Source: Fragilaria radians (Eukaryota > Bacillariophyta > Fragilariophyceae > Fragilariales > Fragilariaceae). From it: DNA of 64,000 nt. The notes under the pieces were generated by a model. The model was not told where the DNA came from, searched no databases, and worked only from the letters and a program-made list of their open reading frames with translations. Positions 11,152-23,100 of this stretch are shown piece after piece. Both the position numbers and the translations under genes were made by a program. The stretch covers positions 35,325-99,324 of the forward strand of contig CAAAJI010000021.1 of assembly GCA_900642245.1 (NCBI GenBank). Reading direction: 5' to 3'. Within the stretch, counting starts at the first letter, position 1. Each line of letters starts with the position of its first letter.

Positions 11152-12744
11152 TTATCCTCAACAGTTGTAAGTAGTTCCTTGTAGTCAGAGGTGTCGACAG
11201 TGGTTGTTGGGTAGCAACTTAACATGTCTGCAATTGTATCCTCCTTTCCTGGGCAATAGATAAAGGAATAGTCAAATTCTTCCAAAATGGCGCGCCAACG
11301 GTGAACATTTATGATCACAATAAGAATTGCAGTGGATACTCAACAGGATTTGTCTGTATTGTTGAGATGTTTCAACAATTGACAGTAGTTCTTTTTCCAT
11401 TGTAGTGTAGTTTTGCTGTGCAGAATTCAGTTTTCTGGAGTAAAAAGCAATGGGCCAGTCATTTTGGCTGATTACGCCTCCCAATTGGAAGTTGGAAGTG
11501 TCTGTGTAGACGTCAAATGGTTTAGTAACATCAGGATATTTACGTAAGACTTGGCATGCAATTGTATTCTGGATATTCTTAAAAGCCTATTGCTGGGCTG
11601 GGCCCCATGTCCACTTGGATTTGTCACTTGTTATGTTGGTCAAGGGAGAAATAAAATGGGACCGGTGATACCATAGTTGGTGGTAGAAGTTGACAAAGCC
11701 TAAGAAGCTTCTCAGCTGACATTTGTTTTTGGGTTCAGCAAATGCCAAAATAGCCAATATCTTTTTGTTCTGTGGTTTGATGCCCTTGGAGGAGAGGGTG
11801 TATCCAAGATAATCAACTTCTTGCTTTGCTAGGAAAGTTTCTTCAAGATGAACATGAGGGTTGTTTGCTTGGAGACAATCAAGGACCAGGAGACAGGCGT
11901 TGAACATGATGTTCAAAAGATGATTTGGTAAACAGGATAATATTGTCCATGTAAACAATGTTATCCTCAAAATCATAGAACATTTTTGTCATGTGACCCT
12001 GAAAGATGTCAGATGAAGGCATACAACCTTGAGAGAGGCAATTATAAACATATCGCCCCTAGGGAAGGATAATACCACATAAAAGCTTAGATGTATTGTC
12101 AAGCTCAAAGTGATAATATCCAAGACGTAAATTTGCTTGAACTTGGGCCTTTTTCCACCCTGTAGGACAGGCATTTTTGACAATTCTTGAGAGTTTGGCG
12201 TCAGTGAATTTGGGAGTCTGTTTTCCAGGATTGTTAGTTGGATCTGGGATTGGAGTATATTCAATGAGGTCTTTAAATGATTGAGCCTCTGAACAAAGTC
12301 TTGGACGGACATACTCCTTGGTTTCTTTACCTCAGACATCCATTCTTTGATGTCCAAGGAAACGTCTTCCTCCATAATTAAAAGAAGGAATCGTTCAATG
12401 CAATTTTTGAGTTCTACGTGGGACTGATTTGTCGTTTAGGTCATCATAATATCGAACCATTTTTTCTGGGCATCATGCCCCATCATTGCTGGGATCAATC
12501 GGAATCATTGAGGGCCACTTGGCAGGGCCAGGGTCTTGACAATGTCATCAAAGGTACTAAAGAATTCTAGGTCCTCTTCAATTTCCGTAGAATTCAGTTT
12601 CAAATATTTGTGAGTGATTTTCTGAGAGTTTGGATTGCTGTGGTCCAATGGAATGTTGATGGTGATGTACCGATCCTTTCAACGGATCCAATCAGCATCT
12701 TCTTTCTTCAGGAAGATAGTAAAAGGACAGTTGGCTGTACTCAT
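11152..12744 (-). mobile_element. Ty3/gypsy family A, copy 1 (degenerate gag-RT-RNase H)
   Basis: Read on minus from 12744: a gag start near 12744 with several stops, then the gag block beginning MEEDVSLDIKEWM (12375), which runs directly into mid-reverse transcriptase (GYYHFELDNTSKLL) with no protease and no N-terminal RT between them. The RT finger-palm end and the LGFVNFYHQLWYHR connection domain follow, then RNase H (AFYSRKLNSAQ) cut off at 11152. The RT active-site box reads YMDN instead of YxDD. Several frameshifts are present. It shares the gag-to-RT deletion with copy 2 at 14011-16403 and lacks integrase. It is non-functional by itself. Confidence 0.85.
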
Positions 12745-12900
12745 GGTGATAAGGAAGCAGTAGGAAGGTCTGAATTGTCATAGGCAGCGCTATGACGCGC
12801 TACCTCTGCCTACAAAGAGCCTACATCTTCATTAACATCCGTCAGTGGATTGAAGATCCAAGTGCAATGTAATGATTCTGCAAACACACATCAGGTGATA
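12745..12900. other. Junction between opposing retroelements
   Basis: About 155 bp between the gag start of family A (minus) and the gag fragment of family B (plus). No LTR was recognised here. Confidence 0.4.
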
Positions 12901-13129
12901 CAACCTACTTGATGTTACATCAAGAAGAGGATCTATGCTTGGATCTACTGGATGACAATGACACCGTCAAGATTCATATCAAGTACTTTGATACAGGAAC
13001 AGCTGAGGATTGGATGGAATTCCTTCAATCCTTCAAGTCTCTCGTTCAGATGAAAGGATGGCTTCAAGGAGCAGGTGTTAGCCCCACAACCTTCAGCAAC
13101 CTTTGAATCTTGCGTCAACGAACAGCTCT
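12901..13129 (+). mobile_element. Ty3/gypsy family B gag fragment
   Basis: About 230 bp, nearly identical to the gag start of the plus-strand element at 16451-16661, apart from a small insertion near 12914-12935. It encodes LDLLDDNDTVKIHIKYF, then WMEFLQSFKSLVQM, and ends at a TGA after the codons for NL. The larger copy has the same stop at the same place, so the stop predates the duplication. No other part of the element is present. Confidence 0.8.
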
Positions 13130-13181
13130 TATAAGAATCTACATTCATTCAGTCTAACTACTATTAATGGTAAGCGACAAG

Positions 13182-13265
13182 CGGTAGCAGTGGGATTCGA
13201 ACCCACGATGGTACAGAAAAGATGATTTTCTGTAACCAACTACAGTAATTGCCGGTTACTGCTGA
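13182..13265 (-). tRNA. tRNA-like degenerate sequence
   Basis: On minus there is a perfect T-arm (GTGGG-TTCGAAT-CCCAC), a B box GGTTCGAATCC, a D-arm with loop AGTTGGTT closed by CTGT/ACAG, and canonical spacing from D-arm to T-arm. The acceptor stem pairs poorly (3' strand TGCTACC, no matching 5' strand) and the anticodon arm does not form with a 7-nt loop. I take it as a tRNA pseudogene or tRNA-derived repeat, not a working gene. Being within retroelement debris, it could also have come in with it. Confidence 0.3.
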
Positions 13266-13444
13266 CTCCTGTCATACTAACACTTATATGTTATTGCCCA
13301 TTTTTAGTAGTTGTACCGTTGTACAATTGACTGGTGATTCTTGTGATAGGTCGACTCTATCTTCTTCTTATACTCCCCTAAACTGAGGAATCAAGGAACT
13401 TGAGGAGCAGTTTCCTCTTATGCTTTTTATCGGTTGTTTACCCT

Positions 13445-13464
13445 NNNNNNNNNNNNNNNNNNNN
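13445..13464. other. Assembly gap (20 N)
   Basis: Twenty N bases, a placeholder for unknown sequence. The order and distance of the retroelement pieces on either side are therefore uncertain. Confidence 0.98.
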
Positions 13465-13722
13465 ATGATATCTAGAAAACTTCCGATGACTATCCTGCCA
13501 AGAAAAACCTTATCCCTTGAGCAAAAAGAAACATTGGAAATTGTATTCGAACTTCAAAGAAAACGAAACCTAAAACATCATTGGGAAATTGTTAATTTCG
13601 GTTCCCAAATGGAAGTCCAGCAATATCTGTCACTCAAGAGGACAGATATTGTGGTTTGCACTTCCTCTGCCACATTAATCTAGTCAAACATTGGATGATC
13701 CATCGATAGCATTGACAAATGA
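13465..13722 (+). repeat. Dispersed repeat, copy 2, next to the gap
   Basis: Matches 10764-11030. It is open on plus to a TAG at 13681-13683 and encodes a basic, Lys/Arg/Gln-rich peptide including LSLEQKETLEIVFELQRKR. The first 20 residues recall psq-type DNA-binding helices of pogo-like transposases, but the likeness is weak. The upstream end is lost in the gap. Confidence 0.65.
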
Positions 13723-14010
13723 GTGGTCAAAGCCCACTTCGTCTCAATAGATAAAGATAGATTCCCGAATCAAAGACCTTGTCATGCTGCCGTAAGGATC
13801 TAAGCAAACCTGAATTTGTTATTTACTACAGGATTATTGCTGTTATGCTCATTTGAATATTTTGGAAGATCCTTCCCAAAAATTTGAGCAATGGATAAAA
13901 CACCCCATATATTTTCTTCCTAGACATACAATATATTTTCCTACAAGCCTCTACACGGTTGTACCCAACCCAGACAGCTTCAAGGTCATTAAGTTGTATG
14001 ATTCATGGAA
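13723..14010. other. Spacer between repeat and element A copy 2
   Basis: Probably the 3' tail of the minus-strand element after its integrase, but no LTR end was recognised and no gene is visible. Confidence 0.35.
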
Positions 14011-16403
14011 TTATGAGCCAATCCTATGGCATCGAATGTTGATTTGCTTGATAACAGTGTCTGAACAAAGGATCGTAACGGTCCCATTAGTCTGAACTTT
14101 AGTGATGGGAAAGGGGCCTTGGAGAGGCCCAAGCTTTTGTTTGATTGTGGTTTTGCATATATAAACCATATCACCCATGATATAGGTGTAGGAAATATGT
14201 GACTTGTTTTCAGAGACATTGTATTGATGGATTTGATTTTTACGGCGGGCAGCAAGATTTTTCCAGTTGGCTAAATAAATGGAATTAATGATCATGTCCC
14301 GTCCAAACACAATCTGGCCAGAAGACGCGGCAATAGAGGAATGATACACGACACGTAAACCATAAGCAACATTATGAAGTACCGCATTGATAGTTATATT
14401 GTTGTAATGTTTTTTGTGTAACTCCATAGAGCAAATGGCATCTCCAATAACTTGATGAACACGTTCCACAAACACGTTGATTTGTGGATTTTTGATGGTG
14501 GTAGGTTTGGCAGTTATGCAGTGGCTATGTAGGAGCTCAAGAAATTCAAAAGAGAACTCAGAGCCATTGTCAAAAATTGCAATGTGAGGTCGCGGGTAGC
14601 AACAAAACCAATTTTGATCAACTAGAAGAGCAATGTTTTTTTGGAATATGGACAGAGCTCAATCCAATGCGTTGCGACATCAATAATAGATAATCCTTGG
14701 ATCTGATGATTGATTAGTGTGATGTCTTGGAATGTCCAGGGTCCAAAGAGGTCAATTTGAATCACCTCCCATGGGTCACAAAGGAGATCAGACTTGGGCA
14801 AATGTCCATATCATTTGGAGGAGATTATTGTCTTTTTGCAGATTTGATATTTACCAACATACTGATGAACGGTTGCTTCCATGTTTGGAGAGTTTGATAA
14901 ATTCTGTCCTGACCGGGATGATTGAGATTAGTGTGATACCAGGCAAGGATATCAGAGAAGAGGATAGGATCAACAACAATTTTTCCATTGCAACAGGTAA
15001 GGTTAACGCCATTGCGTTTGAGTGTAGTGTAAACATTTGCATTGGGTAGAATACTTTATGGTGAAGGTCAGTAATGACACGTTGGGAAGCTTGAAGCTTT
15101 GCTGTGGTGGCTGGGAAGATGTTATCCTCAACAGTTGTAGTCAGAGGTGTCAACAGTGGTTGTTGGGTAGCAATTTAACATGTCTGCAATTGTATTCTCC
15201 TTTCCTGGGCAGTAGATAAAGGAATAGTCAAATTCCTCCAAAATGGCGCGCAAACGGCAAACACGTTCGGATTTGATATTGTCAAAACCCAAGTTTTTAT
15301 GATCACAATAAAAATTGCAGTGGCTACTCAACATGATATGTCTGTATTGTTGAGATGTTTCAACAATTGACAGTAGTTCTTTTTCCATTGTAGTGTAGTT
15401 TTCCTGTGCAGAATTCAGTTTTCTGGAGTAAAAGCAATAGGCCAGTTATTTTGGCTGATTATGGCTCCCAATTGGAAGTTGGAAGCGTCTGTGTAGACGT
15501 CAAATGGTTTCGTAACATCAGGATATTTAAGTAAAACTTGGCGTGCAATTGTATTCCAGATATTCTTAAAAGCCTGTTGCTGGGCTGGGACCCATGTCCA
15601 CTTGGATTTGTCACTTGTTATGTTGGTCAAGGGAGAAATAAAATGGGACCGGTGATACCATAGTTGGCTGTAGAAGTTGACAAAGCCTAAGAAGCTTCTC
15701 AGCTGACGTTTGTTTTTGGGTTCAGCAAATGCCAAAAGAGCCAATATCTTTTTGTTCTGTGATTTGATGCCCTTGGAGGAGAGGGTGTATACAAGATAAT
15801 CAACTTCTTGGATTGCTAGGAAAGTTTCTTCGAGATGAACATGAAGGTTGTTTGCTTGGAGACAATTAAGGACCAGAGACAGGCGTTGAACATGATGTTC
15901 AAAAGATGATTTGGTAAAGAGGATAATATTGTCAATGTAAACAATGATAGCTTCAAAATCATAGAAACATTTTGTCATGTGACCCTGAAAGATGTCAGAT
16001 GAAGGCATACAACCTTGAGAGAGGCAATTATAAACATATCGCCCCCAGGGAAGGATAATACCACATAAAAGCTTCGATGTATTGTCAAGCTCAAAGTGAT
16101 AATATCCACGACGTAAATTTGCTTGAACTTGGGCCTTTTTCCACCCTGTAGGACAGGCATTTTTGACAATTCTTGAGAGTTTGGCGTCAGTGAATTTGGG
16201 AGTCTGTTTTCCAGGATTGTTAGTTGGATCTGGGATTGGAGTATATTCAATGAGGTCATTTAAATGATTGAGCCTCTGAAAAAAGTCTTGGACGGACATA
16301 CTCCTTGGTTTCTTTACCTCAGACATCCATTCTTTGATGTCCAAGGAAACGTCTTCCTCCATAGATAAAAGAAGGAATCGTTCAATGCAATTTTTGAGTT
16401 CTA
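14011..16403 (-). mobile_element. Ty3/gypsy family A, copy 2 (gag-RT-RNase H-integrase, degenerate)
   Basis: Minus strand: the gag block MEEDVSLDIKEWM (16362) runs on to QANLRRGYYHFELD, where gag meets reverse transcriptase with protease and the front of RT missing. An RT box YIDN follows, then RNase H (YTDAS, CDHKNL). Integrase starts with a zinc-binding part WYHTNLNHPGQD (about 14980). Its core has first Asp in IQIDLFGPW, second in IFDNGSEF and Glu in VFVERVHQVI, and a C-terminal part ends near 14011. Frameshifts lie near 15420 and 14620. The gag start is cut at 16403, exactly where the plus-strand element begins. With the N for D change in the RT box and the lost RT front it cannot encode a working polymerase. 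Confidence 0.88.
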
Positions 16404-19400
16404 TGCCAAATCATCCAAGGCCATGGACATGAAGGCAAAGAATCAGTTTGCAACCTACTTGATTCAATGCTTGGATCTACTGGATGACAATGACACCGTC
16501 AAGATTCATATCAAGTACTTTGATACAGGAACAGCTGAGGATTGGATGGAATTCCTTCAATCCTTCAAGTCTCTTGTTCAGATGAAAGGATGGCTTCAAG
16601 GAGCAGGAGTTGGCCCCACAACCTTCAGGAACCTTTGAATCTTGCTTCAACGAACAGCTCTATCAAGGTTTGAAGCCCATGCTAGCACCATTGGGTCTCA
16701 GACTGTTGCCCATGCCTTTGCCTGTCTGGATGCGATGACTGCAGAAATTTGTGTACCTCGCCCAGACAAGGCAGTTCCGAAAACCAGAAAGCCTTACCGT
16801 TAACCACTACGTTAATAGGTTACAGGTACTTAACAGCTGCCTATCTTTCCTACCAGGCACAGTAACACCCCTTTCCACCTCTGAAATTCGTGACATCATC
16901 AAAGAAGGCGTACCGGCACACTGGAAGACCAAGTATGAAAATGCCGATCTGAATTTGGAGTCTATACCGGAGCTCACTGGGTACTTTACTAGGCTGGAAG
17001 ATCTTGACAGAAAGAGAGAAAAGACCCCCTACAAGCCTCATAAAGACAATGATAAAATGAATAAAAACGAAAAGGATAGGGTTACGTTGAGAAGCAGAGA
17101 AAATGGAAAGGGAGAACACAAATCCCATGACAAGAATGCTCCCAAGTACTGCACCTTCCACAAATCTAATTCACATGACACCAGTGAATGTAAGGCCAAG
17201 AAGAATCATGACCTTAGACAAACAAATAAAAATAATCAAGAGGTAAATGTTAGCACACCTTTACCTGACAACTACTACTATGAAATTTCAGCTACAAAAA
17301 GAATCTCTTCTCCTCAAATCTGGATGCTCCAAAGGATTGATTTGTGAAACCCTTGTTCACCCAATTGAAAAACTAAATCAACAAACCTTGAATTGGAAGA
17401 CCAAGAAAGGGACATTTACCACTATTGGTTCAGCACAGCAGAAATATCACGTCCCTGCTTTCACAACACATCGTGAAGTCACTTCAGTCTTTGAGATCAT
17501 GCCAGCTAGCATGTCTGCAGACTCTTATAAGGTCATTATGGTAAGAAACATCATAATGCATCTTGGCTTGATCATGGACTTCAAAAATGGCAGGCTGTTG
17601 TGGGATGAACTTGAACTTAATTTGGAATGTGGTGGCAACCAATCTGAAGAGTTGAATGAGCACTCCTCCAGTACAGTGTCAGCAGTTGAATCAAGGATGG
17701 TCAGCATATTGGATGCAGGCTACAGGAAAATTGATCTTCAAGATGCAGTACCAACCCACCTAGACAAACTTCAAGGCAGTATCCTGCATAAACTTCTGAC
17801 TAAGTATCAATCCTTATTTGAAGGCAAGCTAGGGACCATGCCAGGAGCACCCTACAGAATTCCAATTTGTCAGAACGCTAAGCCCTTTGCTTCGAAACCA
17901 TTCAGCATCCCTCACGTCCATGTTGCAACGGTAAAACCAGAGATTAAGAGATTGATAGACGTTGCAGTCATTACACCAGATGTTGATTCTCCATGGGCCT
18001 CACCCTGCTTCATTATCCCAAAGAAAGATGGGACTGTCCGGTTTCTAACAGACTTCAGGAGGCTAAATTCACAGCTTGAGCGTCGCCCATATCCCATTTC
18101 AAAAATATCTACATTACTACAGGGAATTCCTAAGTTCTTCATGGTATCTTCTTTGGACATGAGCATGGGATATTACTCCACAGTTCTTGAAGAGTCATCC
18201 TCAAAATACACAGCTTTTGTTGTTCCTTGGAGAAAATACCGATATTTGCGGCCAAATACAAGTTAGCTGCATGTGAAACGGAATATCTTGGCTACCACCT
18301 AACTCAAAGTGGAATTCAGCCACTAGTCAAGAAGATTAGGGCCATTCAGGCAATTGAAGTGCCTTCCAACAAAAAAGAATTGAGACGATTCATTGGCTTG
18401 TGCAACTACTATTGTGATCTCTGGCCTCCGCGTGCTCACACAATGGCACCACTTACATCCATGTGCAGCTCTAAAGCCATTTTTAAGTGGACCTCAGAAT
18501 TTCAAGAGGCGTTTACTAAAGCAAAGGCAGCAATGCCTCATCATGTTACATTGGTATACCCTGATTACACAAGACCATGTCATATAGGTACTGATGCATC
18601 CCAATATCCACTTGGAGGAGTCATCTCTCAGAACAATAAACCCCTTGCCTTTTACTCCCGCAAACTAAACCAGGCACAGCTCAACTACTCTACAATTGAG
18701 CAGGAACTTCTCTCCATAGTGGAAATTTTACGGGAGTTTCGTGACATACTATTGGGACATGATATTGTAATTTTTACAGATCACAAGAACTTATCATTCT
18801 CCAACTTCACCTCTTCCAGAGTCCTTTGCTGGAGAATAATGATTGAGGAATTTGGCCCTAAGATCCAGTACATCAAGGGATCCAATAACATTGTTGCTGA
18901 TGCCCTCTCCCGCTACCTTCTTCCACTTCATACTCAACAGAAGAATTATTGGCTACAGTTCACTATGATCCCTCTGATGATTTTCCAGTTTCCTTTGCAA
19001 TTATTGCCAAATATCAATTGAAAGACACTGAATTACAATCAAGTTTGGTCAAACACCCTGAAAAATATGAATCTTGTGTCATGCACAAGTCTACAGTAGT
19101 TTTTCAAGCCAACTCTGAAAGAATGGTAATCCCAAAGGGCCTCCAACAACGGGTAATTAAGTTCTACCATGACAATCTCAGGCACCCAGGAGTAACACAA
19201 ACCCTCCAAACAATCCAACAATTTATGGTTCGGCCAAAAATGCAACCCTCCATTGAAAAATATGTCAACCAGTGCGCCATTTGTCAACTGTTCAAACGAT
19301 CTACCAAAACATATAGTAAACTTCCAACAAAAATCCCTGTAACTGTGCCATGGGTTGAGGTTCATGTGGGTCATATTGGTCCCTATTCACAATCTGATCA

Positions 19401-19790
19401 CCCAAATGCAACTAAGTATTATGCATTATCTATCATTGACCCAGCAACCTCTTGGGTTGAGTTGTCTCCACTACCTAACCTTACTGCAGCAACTACACGC
19501 ACAGTATTTGATAACCAGTAGTTGTGTTGCTATCCACAACCCTTTAAGTGTATTTTTGATCAAGGCAGTGCCTTCACTTCTAATGAATTCCAAGAGCTTC
19601 TCTCCTCCTATGGTATTGTTCCAAGCCCAACTACAATTCAAAATCCCCAGGCTACCTCTATTCTTGAACGCATTCATATTGGGAATATGATTCGTACCAG
19701 TAACCTCACAGATTCACTCTGGGTTGACCTCCTTCCTGCAGTGGCCTTTGCAAGACCCTTACGTGATGAATGATCAGATACGAAACGGAT
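16404..19790 (+). mobile_element. Ty3/gypsy family B, near full-length but dead (gag-PR-RT-RH-IN)
   Basis: Gag runs 16404-17347 with a TGA after codon NL (16636-16638) and a TAA near 16801. Its zinc knuckle is C-T-F-H ... H ... C, a CX2HX4HX4C form. The protease is at about 17290-17620, with KSG where D(S/T)G is expected. The RT front is intact (SPWASPCFIIPKKDG, SSLDMSMGYYS), but at about 18250 an out-of-frame deletion removes the YxDD box. RNase H is complete (TDAS, TDHKNL, ADALSR; to about 18920). Integrase has an H2C2 domain (FYHDNLRHPG), VGHIGPY where VDxIGPY is usual, one TAG at 19519 in the place of a Trp codon, then FDQGSAF and LERIHI. At least five inactivating changes are present. 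Confidence 0.9.
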
Positions 19791-19923
19791 TCGTAAAAAG
19801 TTGAGAAGTAAATTTACTGTGCCTCACGGCGCTATAGCTTGTAAAATAGATGTTATGAATCCTTATTAGCCTTATTAACCTATAGGTAACCTAATGCTGA
19901 GTCAGTGCTCAGGATCTAAAGAA
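19791..19923 (+). other. Probable 5' part of right LTR
   Basis: Lies between the end of the integrase frame and the 96-bp LTR-like repeat. It only weakly resembles the sequence to the left of the left copy (shared GTGCTCA and TAAAG words), so LTR extent is inferred. Confidence 0.35.
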
Positions 19924-20019
19924 GGAAGAAGATCTGAGTCAGATCTTGTTGTGATAAACTAAACTCAAGGTACGGTGAGTAAACTAAACTAAAGGTACGG
20001 TAAGACAGTTCACTGTATG
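19924..20019. repeat. LTR-like 96-bp repeat, right copy
   Basis: Pairs with 11056-11151 at 93% identity without gaps. It lies 125 bp beyond the callose synthase stop codon, so the nest reaches into that gene's 3' flank. Confidence 0.6.
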
Positions 20020-20144
20020 GCAATGTTTACTTTTAGTTGATTTAGTTGATCTTAAGATCTCTGAGTCATTGCTGACAACTGAACAACAAATTCATTTACA
20101 GTTCATGTTGAAATTATGGTATGACGCAAGGCAAATTTTCAAAT

Positions 20145-23100
20145 TTATCTTGGCGGCATCAAATCTGGCTGAGAGAATAAGAAATCATGAGCTCGAGAAT
20201 TGTTCGGATTCTGAACCTGCGGTTTGTCTTCCAAGGTATGCGACGGCACATCAAACCCAGGCATACTTTGAGTTCTAGCATACGCTGAGATCTTTTCGCT
20301 TTGAACAGGCCTTCCAGGGAAAGTCGAAGATCCAGAACCTATGGGAGAATTTAAAGTAGATGGTTGATTGGAAGAATCTGAACTCGATAAGAAAAGCATC
20401 TGTTCCTGTCTTTGAATAATTCGCTTCAATTCTGCTACTTCCTCCGACAAGTCGTGGCTACTTTCTGCATGGCTTCTTCCTGATTGTTGATTCCTTCGCG
20501 CATATCTTAGAATGTCACTGACAACAACATCCGAAGATAAGGCATTGTGGTATAAAAGCCAGGTTTGAATGAAATGTGGTAATCGAAGTGCAGCAAGGAT
20601 AAATAAAGGAATGAAAATAATATGTCCGCAAACTATATCATGAATGAAATAGATATTTTTGACGATTCTGAAACCGCTAATTAAGCCAACCATGGATAAT
20701 GCGCCAAGAAAAAAATAAGCCACGAGAGCATATCGGATGTAGTTCGTATCTTCAATGAAAATCGTAGCAAAACCAGCAATTATTCCGGTGAAAGAGATGA
20801 TTCCAACAGTGCGTCGTATCGGATAAGGGATATTTTGTTCTGTATTGCCAAAAGCACGATTAATAAGATAAAAACTCACAACAAAGAGTAAAACCTTGCC
20901 AACTCCGATAATTGGCTTGTTTAAAGTGGTATCCGCACTGAATAAGTCAGATCGTCGAATGCCTTCCCCAATGAAAACAAGGAGAGCAGCCTTTACGAGA
21001 TAGAAAACTTTAGATGGTAGTGAAATCGATTTGTAGAAAGAGTTTTCTTCAATCCACCACATTGCCCAACTTTTGGTGGCTCCACCAGTGCTGCATCGAA
21101 GCCACCTCAGCCACAGTTCGTAGTCAGACATTACGACATTCCAATCAAATGTCAAAGGATTGAACCAGAAAGGACTTGCCAAAAAAGACAGCGAAGCCAG
21201 CCAGAGGGACCAAGTTCTTCCAGGATACTGACCAGCATCTGTATAGATTCCAATCAAAATCAGCCCTACAGCCAATTCTACTCCTAGATACAAATGACTG
21301 CTGGCAAAAAATCGATATTGCTCATCAAAGGGTGTGTGTTGCGTAACAAAACCTCGCCCAGTGGGTCGGTATTTCGCTCCCCCTACGAGAATTGTTTGCA
21401 CCATATACGTTGCTTTTGTCTGGATATGAAACATAAAGTGCAATGGGCCTCCGGTGACAAAAACATAAAAAATCTCTTGGATGCTATTCCACCATCCCCG
21501 TTCAACTCCCAAGGTTGCGAAGAGTGGAATAGTCTGCAAAAGCCCTAGACCGCCGAGCATCATTTGAATAGTTCCCATTGGTGTAATTAGACGTTCGCCC
21601 ACTCGTTCTCGATCATAAATTGCAAGCAAAGTCATCAGGTTTACTACCACAAATATAGTTGAGATAGTGAGTACATTAGAAATATAGTGACCGATGCCTC
21701 CGTAGTAGAACGAAAGCAGACGGAAAAAGTCTAAACGGTGGCACATTCTATAGACATCACGAGAAATTATTTGCTCGGCAGCACCTTGACTGAGTTTAGC
21801 CTCAAATTTGTAAATCTGACTCATCCCAACGTCACGTCCCTTCCCGACTTGAAGATACTCTTTAAAGCTAACTGATCCTCCTCTAAGGACGTTATTGTAC
21901 CCGGCAAAGATATCTTCCGATAGATTAATTCCTTTAGAACTTTTACTGATTCCGCCGCGAGTAATGAAAAAAATCTTATCAAAAACATCAGGATGCCCGT
22001 AATGTAGTCGCATACATAGTGGTCGAGTTAATACACGTTGACCCATTGTAACGAAAGATGTCTCTTGGAGTGCCATGTAGTTAGCTAGGGAGCTCACACT
22101 ACCGGTAAAGATGTGCTCCCTTAATCCAAGGATTGTAGTAGGGAGTGGACCTTCACGTTTGGCAAATTCCTGAAGGCAATTTCGCATTTTTAGTGCCTCC
22201 TCGAAATATCCTTCTTGATTCATATCAATAGTTTGTAAGAATTCCCCTCGAGTAAAAATCATAGCATGATTTTGATTTTCAGGTTTCCCTTCTCCAATGA
22301 TTGGATCACCGGGAAGGCGTATCCGGTAGACTTCTTGAATTGTTCCCTTACCATTGCTCTTGACTAGTACTGAATAGTAGATGGAAGCAGTGGAACGATT
22401 GACTCGAATCGAGTCAATATATGCAACACGCATGAGAGGGAAACGATGCATTAGGTTTTCGATATCAGTAGCCTTTGGATCTTGGTTCCTCTTCATATTT
22501 CCATACACCTGACAGGAAACAATATATCCAAATTTTTCCCCTACTAGTTCATCGGTTGTATCATTGTCTAGCCTCTCTAGATTCCCTAAAAAGCGAAGGG
22601 CTTTTTCATAGTACATCATACCATTCACAGTTCTTGACAGGGTCTGAGCGCGAATACTTGCCCATCGTCTTGTTTCATTCATATACTCATCAGACCAGAT
22701 CGTTTCTTCGTCTACAATACCCATGCGCTCCAAGAAGTTGTTCCAATCAGAGCGATAAAGCGTTTTTAAATAGAGAAGTGTCGACACTCCAAGAGCATCG
22801 CTTCTCGTCTCAAGATCGTCCTTTCCATATGTGACATCTTCGGCATAATAGGGTGTAAGAACATTCCAAGAAAACATGTCATGTAACGAGGGGGCCTTCG
22901 GTATATCCATGAATAGGGTGTTAATGAAATATGTTAAACGGCGACGGGCCTCCTTTGATTTGGGCTCTACCTCATCGGGATGACAAGCAACGAGACAGCA
23001 AATCTTTTTCAGGACAGCCTTGTACGTTACGTTTCTTGAAATCAAATCAAGTTGTTCTGAGGCATAAACATTATCCCAAAGGAAACCGTTTTCCATGAAA

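Noticed and set aside
13182..13205. A retrotransposon primer binding site complementary to a tRNA 3' end
   Set aside because: It is not preceded by TGG, and the match to a tRNA goes on through the whole T-arm and D-arm, so it is a tRNA-like sequence and not a PBS.
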